Assembly (NCBI GenBank): GCA_019648995.1
Contig: BLXT01007492.1
Location: 933,998-955,750, forward strand
Origin: Plakobranchus ocellatus
Lineage: Eukaryota > Mollusca > Gastropoda > Plakobranchidae
Direction of reading: 5' to 3'
DNA: 21,753 nt
Shown piece by piece: positions 1 to 21,753 of this stretch. The position numbers were made by a program, and so were the translations under genes. The notes under the pieces were generated by a model. It ran no database searches. It was given only the letters and a program-made list of their open reading frames with translations, and was not told where the DNA came from. Every line of letters starts with the position of its first letter. The first letter of the stretch is position 1.

Positions 1-730
1 GTAGTTTAAGAATTGTCTTTTTCAAAATGTTGAATGTCCATTACATAATGAAATTTTGCATGCATGCACTTATGGTCGTTGTTCTGGCCTGTTGGGCAAG
101 GTCTCCGCTCATGAAAACTTACCTTCTATATGAGGCTTTAGCGTACTTAGAAGCCAAGTGTGCATTCTTGGGTTGCAGGTTAGAAAGCAGCCGAGAGAAT
201 TTGAAATTTTGAGGGAGTATAGAATGCATACTGTTGCTATAAACCCTATTAGAATTTAATTATTTTTCTTTAAAATACGTATTCCTGCGTCAGTGGTTGT
301 GAAAGAAAATACCCTGCAAAGAGCAACTGGCTTTCTTTAAGATTTGAACCGGACGCTTTATTAAGACTCTCACAAGGAATAGCGGACATTTTGGCACACA
401 CTAGTTGCTTTTTGAAACAAATGTCAATAATCAGTAACCGAAGAATAGATTTTGTTGGATTCTAAGTGCCTGGATCTCTCAGTAGTCAGTGAATATGCAA
501 ATTGGTAAATATCCGGATGACGAAAGAATTTGAATAAATTTCCAAAGCAATGACTTATTGTCGCAGTCTTAAACAATAAGGCTAACTACTTTGTGACAAG
601 GTGAACATTCAACATTAGATTATCTTGTGGATTAAAAGAGAACTATAGTATAAATGAATTACTGTAGTTTATTGGTGTAATGTTCAAACTGCTTTTGTGG
701 GCCACTCATGACGATAATAACAATTATAAA

Positions 731-760
731 TATAATAATAATAATAAGAAGAAGAAGAAT
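731..760 (+). repeat. (ATA)n-(GAA)n microsatellite
   Basis: A run of about five ATA units passes directly into four GAA units in non-coding DNA. Confidence 0.9.
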
Positions 761-1481
761 ATATGCAATTCTACATATGTGCAGAGAAATCATTCAAAAT
801 GGAAAATTCTAATATATAATTTTAAGGGATGAAATGGACCGATTCATTTGTTGATTGTATGTTAAGAATAATTACCTTTCCCCTTTTGCGTTATTATTTA
901 TGTTGCCATTTTTTTCTTTTTTCCCCTCACAAAAGTGTAATATTACATTGGTTCAAGACCCCCCCTCCAAGGCGTAAGATTATATTTGAACATTTTTATC
1001 CTTTTCCAAATAAAAATCTATTTCTATGAATCAAATCAAATTCACACATGTATACACAAAAAGCATTTGCTGGAAACCATTCCAAATGAGACGAAGGTGG
1101 CATTTGGATTATACTTAATGTTTTGACATACATATGTTATATGTAATTTTAAATTCCTTGGTGCTTTCATAAAACTTTTTTTTTGCTTTATAATTTAAAA
1201 GAATCCGTTTTCTTTCGCTTTGAAATGATTAATATTATCGATTTACAAAGACCTTTGCTATTTTTTAGAAAATTACATTTTTGTTGTTTTGATCCTGGTC
1301 TTGATCTAAATCAAGCTGCTTATGCAAGTTTGTTTGGTTTCAATCCTTGCATTAACTTTGTGAACTGCCACTTAAAGTACCGTTAGTACATGCATTATAT
1401 TTTTGGTTGACTCAAAAGTGTGACAAGATGGCACTTTATAATATAGCCTTTTTTTTAAACCAGTAATGATAGACTGTGACA

Positions 1482-1566
1482 CTGAGAGAGATAAACAGAA
1501 AGGGAAAGGGGGGAGGGTGGGAGTAAGAGACAGAAAGAGAGTGAGAGTGAGAGAGAGAGAATTGAG
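1482..1566 (+). repeat. Purine-rich GA/GGGA low-complexity tract
   Basis: This is a strand-asymmetric tract of G and A, with GGGGGGAGGG and GAGAGTGAGAGTGAGAGAGA. The minus-strand serine-rich open frame across it is only a by-product of the repeat. Confidence 0.85.
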
Positions 1567-3204
1567 AGCTGTGACTGTGTTTTAAAAAATTTTGAATAAC
1601 TCTGTAGTGTGGAACAAAATGCCATATGCTATTAAATGTTTTTACTATAACTACATGTATCAGTAAGAAAAATATAAAAATGCTGCAGTCCCAAACAAAT
1701 AATGAAGTACAAGGATCTTGAAGATGATAATTGATATGGTGATTGAAGGAAACTAAATTAATAGAGCGAAAGAATGCAACCAGTATCACCAACTATAACT
1801 TTTTACTAATTTGAACAATAGACTAAATATACTGACATTTAGCTTTACAGCTTCATCATATTAAAAAAAAAAAAACAACCTTAGGGCAAAAGGTTTGTAA
1901 GCATGCTCTATATTCAAAATGAAAAAAAAGTTTAAGTAAGATGTGTTTTTTATTTTTGGTTTGTGCTAATTATTTTGTAAAAGAGGAAGTATTTATAATC
2001 TCTTTCAATTTGCCTCATCCAAAATATATCCTTCATAAACACTACACTGAAACAGAGAATTCGTTTTAAAAATGTACACACACATTTTTTCCCTCTGGAC
2101 CTATATCATGTCAATTTTTGGCTAGTTATGGGTTCAGGATTTGACTCTTTCCCAATTACAGTTAGGTCTAGTTCTACTCTCAGTATGCAATATTACATAA
2201 CCAGACTTGCCAATCCCTCAAATGAAAAAAAATGTTTATTTTTCTTCCTCAACATCCAAGTTTTTTGCTTATTTTCTAATCTAGTACACTGGAGGAGCGT
2301 ATAGAGGCAGACAAAAATGCATAATAGGACATTTAGATGCGTATTAATGCAATTTTTTTTTTGTTTTTATGTAGGAGAATACACAATTGTGTATTGGTTG
2401 GCATGTCTCATAGCAAAAATAAAAAATACCTTTTAGCAGAAAACACAAAATCCTTAACTATGAGAATAATAATCCAATGGGAATCTATTCTAAATTTAAT
2501 TTTGACAGAGGCCTATTATTTTTTTTCAAATCACACAGTTTTGTAATTTTTTGTGCTGCATTGCCCTTTAGCCAGTTTGGTGAACGAAACAAAGAGTTGG
2601 GTTTTAATAACACTATTTAAAAATTCAGTAGTGGAAAATATGAGCAATGTCTTATTTTTTAGTATAAAAACTGTAAAAATTATTTCAGAAAAGATAACAA
2701 AAAAGTGGGTCCATCAGATTTTCAATAAAAAATAAGCTGCTTGTCCCCAAAATTTCACTGCCCTACATTCAGAACATTTTAATCTAAATAAATGGAATTT
2801 GGAAGCTCATAATTATGAGAACATGTAAATATGTCTGAAAACCTCTCTCTGTGAACTTTGCAATGGTAAAAATTGGGTAAGGCTGAGTTGATTTAAAGCT
2901 AAAACATGAGATTTAAGATTTTGAAGGAAAGCATTTAAAAGTGGGGAAAAATTGCTTAAAATCTACTTTTCTCAAAAGTTTTATGTTATATCAGGCTCAT
3001 TAGCACTGCTTTTAAGACATATTTCTATGAGAATAACTATGACTTTTTTTCAGACCTTACCATATCAAAAAAATACAGGATTAATATTGCAAGGTGAAAT
3101 GTATTTTTAAATACAAAGTACCTGGTAAATATTTGATCAATAGTGAATGAATAAATCAATTAAAGAACATCATTTCTTGTAGCAGTATAATAACTAAATT
3201 CTTG

Positions 3205-3231
3205 AAAAAAAAAATTTTTTTTTTTTTTTTT
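3205..3231. repeat. A10-T17 homopolymer junction
   Basis: Ten A are followed directly by seventeen T, giving a self-complementary tract. It could be a tail-to-tail junction of old retroposed tails or simple slippage. Confidence 0.85.
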
Positions 3232-3401
3232 GACAACAATACAACACAATAACATTTGGTTGATGAAATATGTTTTGTGAAGATAAAGAAAACTGAATTC
3301 TGCTAACATAGAGATAGACAAAAGAACAAAAAGGTAACAAAGAATGATCAATGGTACAGACAAATAATCTTTTATGTAACAGTTTCAATATCATATACAT
3401 T

Positions 3402-3417
3402 ATACATGTACATGTAT
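3402..3417. repeat. 16-bp perfect palindrome
   Basis: ATACATGTACATGTAT is its own reverse complement. It is probably incidental in AT-rich DNA. Confidence 0.6.
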
Positions 3418-3502
3418 GAAAATAAATGATAAATAGAAATACATGAATAGCTAAGAAGCTCTTAGTACAAACATGTCTTTTAAAAGAAATGTACTATTCT
3501 AA

Positions 3503-3514
3503 CCCCCCCCCCCC
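3503..3514 (+). repeat. C12 homopolymer
   Basis: Twelve consecutive C, exceptional in this AT-rich region. Other short C or G runs occur near 4471 and 14011. Confidence 0.9.
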
Positions 3515-4167
3515 GCTTTTTGTAACATTACTTTTATGCTCGTAACAATAAAGATAAAAAAAGAACGAAATACAAAATCTTAATAAAATTACATAAATTA
3601 AAAATAAACATGAAACACACTTAAAACTATTACCCATTATGCACAAAAAGGCCCTAACCTTTCATACTTTGGGGAAGACAGTCAAAAATAGCTTTTTCCA
3701 ATTCAATGGAAAAAACAATGTGTTTGAGGGGAATCTGAGGGCAGCCCAAAAAAACAAAACTGTGTTTCTGATAGAATTCAGTGTTTAAAAAAAAAAAAGG
3801 AACTCTTTTATCTCCTTTGCTCTACAGAAATCGTCATTATTTATGGCTGAGAGCTTGAGTCCTACTGAGGTAAGAACATATAGGTTTCAAAGCTATATTT
3901 AAGAAGATGAAAACTACTCAAGTCAGTTAGTATGATGGTCTAACACAACAAATGTTTTTGCATTGCTTCATCATTATCAGTCCCACCAATCATGTCACAA
4001 TTACTGAATTAGAGCAGTACTCACAGACTAATCTATACTGTGTAGGCCTAAACTAATATGTCCAAACAATACTGGTGTGAAACTGTACAGTAATTACCAT
4101 TTACATGCTCGTGTTTGGGAAAGCCCTTAAGAGTTTTAGACAAACTGTGCGCTTAGGTAAGTAGACA

Positions 4168-4514
4168 CATCATCATCATCATCAAGTGCCTTGCTTATAA
4201 GCGTTGGCGATTATGTCCCTCCACAAATCCCTATCTTTGACGGCGGCCAGTGTATCCAATACTTTTCCTGTTCCAAGCCATGTGGCCAGTTCATCCATTA
4301 TCTTCTCCCTTTGTCTTCCTCTGCTTCTTTTTCCTTCAAACTTTCCTGTTGTTACCAAATGTTCCAGTTTTCCTCTTCTCATCACGTGGCCCAGAAAGGT
4401 GGCTTGACGTTTCCTTATAGTTCTGACCAGTAGAGACATAACTTCCCTTAAATTAATATCAAGTAATGATTCCCCCCCTCGGGTAAATGTGTGCAATTTC
4501 AATGAGAACTGCAA
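4168..4514 (-). mobile_element. LINE (non-LTR retrotransposon) 3' end with (TGA)n tail
   Basis: A minus-strand frame of 110 codons ends at 4182. From about residue 24 it reads like the C-terminal tail after the reverse transcriptase domain of metazoan LINEs: TIRKRQATFLGHVMRR (from about 4418), then GKRSRGRQREKIMDELATW, then KDRDLWRDIIANAYKQGT and stop. This RKRQ..FLGH..R / G(K/R)RSRGRQR / DR..WR..IAN pattern is common in RTE- and related-clade elements of invertebrates. The stop TGA is the first unit of a TGATGATG tail at 4184-4168, as expected for elements whose 3' UTR is a short tandem repeat. The copy is severely 5'-truncated; its exact 5' edge (about 4445 or higher) is not visible, and no target-site duplication was found. 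Confidence 0.82.
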
Positions 4515-6033
4515 TCTTCATGCAGTCACTGTAACTCACTGAATGAAATGTGGAATGAAGTATCAAGTGATCAGGAGCAAGCAACCAAATTACCACCAGG
4601 GTCATGGAAAAGCTGGCCAGGAGTCAGGGTCAGGAAGTTTTCACATGACCAGTCCCCTGGTGTGACATGCAGCACTAGGCTTGGCTTTTTTGACTAGCTC
4701 ACCTTCTGTGCTTCCACCCCAAGGTACACCTAGGCCAGGCCTGTGGATTATGACCACAGCTTGCCATCCTATTTTTTAATAGCCAGGCATTTGTTAGTAC
4801 ATTTGTTAAGCTGCCAATGATACATCTTAGTCAAGTATTTCAAGATTTTATATGGGAGATTAAAATGGTGTTACAACTTTGGGGCGATCCTCAATTTTAA
4901 TTGAAAGCAGTGTGGCAGCATCATGAACTAAAGGCGTGCATTTAAGCAAATTCAGAATGCTTTTAGATATGAAGAATGTGGTGAAAAATCCACCAGACCA
5001 TAAAACCATTTGTTAAGGCCAAAGATCAAGAGTTTCCTAACATGCTTTGTGTTCAGACGTGAGTGAGTGTGTTGTTCCCAGAGGGTGATCAGTGTGAGGC
5101 ATATAAAAAAAAAAATGAATAGCAGAGATGATAAAATTTTTGTACCTCTTTGTTTTGTTCGATTTTTATTTGAAAGAAATAATTTAATGTTTTGTTGTCA
5201 ATTCATTTTGCCAGGCTTTGACCTTAACATGCAGGGTTAAGGGACACTTGCAAAAATGTTGGATCGTAGTGTCATACCTTGATTCCACCTTGAAGCATCA
5301 ATCCTAATGTATTTTTGATTTAATTGGAAAGCTTTTTACTTACAAAAAAGAGTAGAACTTATCAAGACACAAACAAAAAAAAGTCTACACAAGAACAGAA
5401 AGAGGCTCAATGAATTCGTGATTTGGAGATATCCAGGTTTAACCTAATTGTGTCCAACAATAAACTGAGGGATAAAACATGTAGTATTTTCTCACCTTAA
5501 AAACATGAGAAAAGCAAATAATGCTAAGACTCTCTAAATTTTCCTTTTTTAGCCTTTTTATGAAACAAATCATCAAAATCAATAAAGCACATGAAGATGT
5601 TATTCATATGAAAATAAAAAGAAACCTGGATTTCAGATTAATATTTTACAAAGAAAAAACTACTTCCTACTAAGTGACTCAAATTTCCACAAAATTAAAA
5701 TTTGCTAATGTAATAAGGATTCCAAGTACTTGTATGCCCAATTGCAAAGCAAAGACCACATAAAGTGTTTCTGTTTTTGTCACATAGAGCATGTAATAAT
5801 TTATGAGAATTTAGAAGATATTTTCAAACAGCTATACTTCAAGTATCTGTAAAAAAACTTTTCTAACCACACCTTTTTTGATAGAAGAAATTCTACCATC
5901 TTACTTATCTCAACCCTCTCTTTACACAAATTCAGCACCAACTTAAGCATCATAATCTTTTGTGTGTTGTTTTGAGCAGAGCATTGCAGTTTGATTTTGT
6001 ATTCACTTGATACACATTCTTTGCAATCACATT
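4515..6033. other. Non-coding region downstream of COPS4
   Basis: No coding signal was recognised. About 4530-4780 is clearly richer in G and C than its surroundings and may be an unidentified repeat or an extension of the adjacent LINE insertion. The remainder is AT-rich and may include an extended COPS4 3' UTR. Confidence 0.5.
5165..5170 (-). promoter_or_regulatory. Alternative distal poly(A) signal AATAAA
   Basis: This is the first canonical AATAAA I found on the minus strand after the COPS4 stop, about 975 nt away. A T-rich tract follows some 50 nt further on. It would give a roughly 1-kb 3' UTR if used. AT-rich DNA makes chance hexamers common. Confidence 0.25.
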
Positions 6034-6039
6034 TTTAAT
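6034..6039 (-). promoter_or_regulatory. Candidate poly(A) signal ATTAAA
   Basis: On the minus strand this ATTAAA lies about 105 nt after the COPS4 stop. It is followed at about 12 nt by a CA dinucleotide and then a short GU-containing stretch. It is the first canonical or common-variant hexamer I found after the stop. Confidence 0.35.
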
Positions 6040-6144
6040 CACATATATATGTAAACAAATTTGTATCCACAAGACATCGACTCTGTCCCTAATAGACCAC
6101 TCTGGGAGAAAGAGCCATTAAATAACTTATCATTCTCACACACT
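6034..6144 (-). other. Probable short 3' UTR of COPS4
   Basis: This sequence follows the COPS4 stop and contains no further conserved frame. It ends at the first poly(A)-signal-like hexamer found downstream. The true 3' end cannot be fixed without transcript data. Confidence 0.4.
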
Positions 6145-21729
<15,585 letters not shown>

Positions 21730-21753
21730 CTGGAAAGATTAAAAGGAAAGATA

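Larger units (their letters stand above)
1..4167. other. AT-rich non-coding region, no gene recognised
   Basis: All open frames are short (up to 118 codons) and low-complexity, with no recognisable domain. I saw only the simple repeats listed separately. This is intergenic DNA downstream of COPS4 or an intron of an unseen neighbour. Confidence 0.6.

Noticed and set aside
27..212. 61-codon plus-strand frame at the left edge, considered as an exon of a neighbouring gene
   Set aside because: No homology recognised and no convincing splice sites; a chance frame is the simplest explanation.
310..360. GGTTCAAATC on the minus strand, a B-box-like word suggesting a tRNA or tRNA-derived SINE
   Set aside because: The flanking bases do not pair as a T stem and no A box or acceptor stem is found upstream.
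1436..1792. 118-codon minus-strand open frame rich in Ser, His and Phe
   Set aside because: It runs across the GA-rich low-complexity tract, has no domain, and its composition is explained by the repeat.
4191..4433. Plus-strand frames of 80 and 67 codons
   Set aside because: They are antisense to the LINE reverse-transcriptase tail, whose minus-strand frame has clear family motifs.
5223..5242. CCTTAAC...GGTTAAGG inverted words with TTAA, considered as another piggyBac-type end
   Set aside because: The arms are only about 7 bp and separated by a few bases, so this is a small hairpin-like coincidence rather than an element.

Overview
The window is AT-rich animal nuclear DNA holding one recognisable gene: the COP9 signalosome subunit 4 gene (COPS4/CSN4). 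It lies on the minus strand and is split into short exons by GT-AG introns of about 0.46-4.35 kb. Ten consecutive coding exons can be joined between 21729 and 6145 with every intron phase matching. They encode 380 complete residues up to the natural stop, collinear with human CSN4 from about residue 26. Only the N-terminal exon(s), about 25 residues, lie beyond the right edge.

The source is a metazoan. The protein is animal-like CSN4. The LINE 3' ends (terminal '..ANVCSRQGT' type), the AGATCTAG-rich repeats and the AT-rich introns remind me of gastropod molluscs, perhaps freshwater pulmonate snails. That assignment is recollection-based and moderate to low in confidence.

Layout, left to right: 1-4167 is AT-rich non-coding DNA with microsatellites and homopolymers. 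4168-4514 is the 3' end of a non-LTR retrotransposon (minus strand) with a (TGA)n tail. 4515-6033 is non-coding and includes a GC-richer unassigned block near 4530-4780. 6034-6144 is the probable COPS4 3' UTR. 6145-21729 holds the COPS4 exons. Introns contain a 159-bp tandem duplication (6788-7108), an AGATCTAG-rich block (7651-7866), a second LINE 3' end (8617-8738), a hairpin (11988-12023), a large AT/GATA/GA microsatellite (12854-12970), a 42-bp tandem duplication (13181-13264), and two TTAA-flanked terminal-inverted-repeat elements of piggyBac type (15622-16637 and 20850-21509).

No operon, CRISPR array, rRNA, convincing tRNA or second protein-coding gene was found. The most interesting structure is the pair of TTAA/TIR elements. 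One of them sits inside one copy of an older tandem duplication whose other copy preserves the empty target site. I see no evidence of a novel multi-gene system; this is an ordinary housekeeping-gene locus with transposon-loaded introns.
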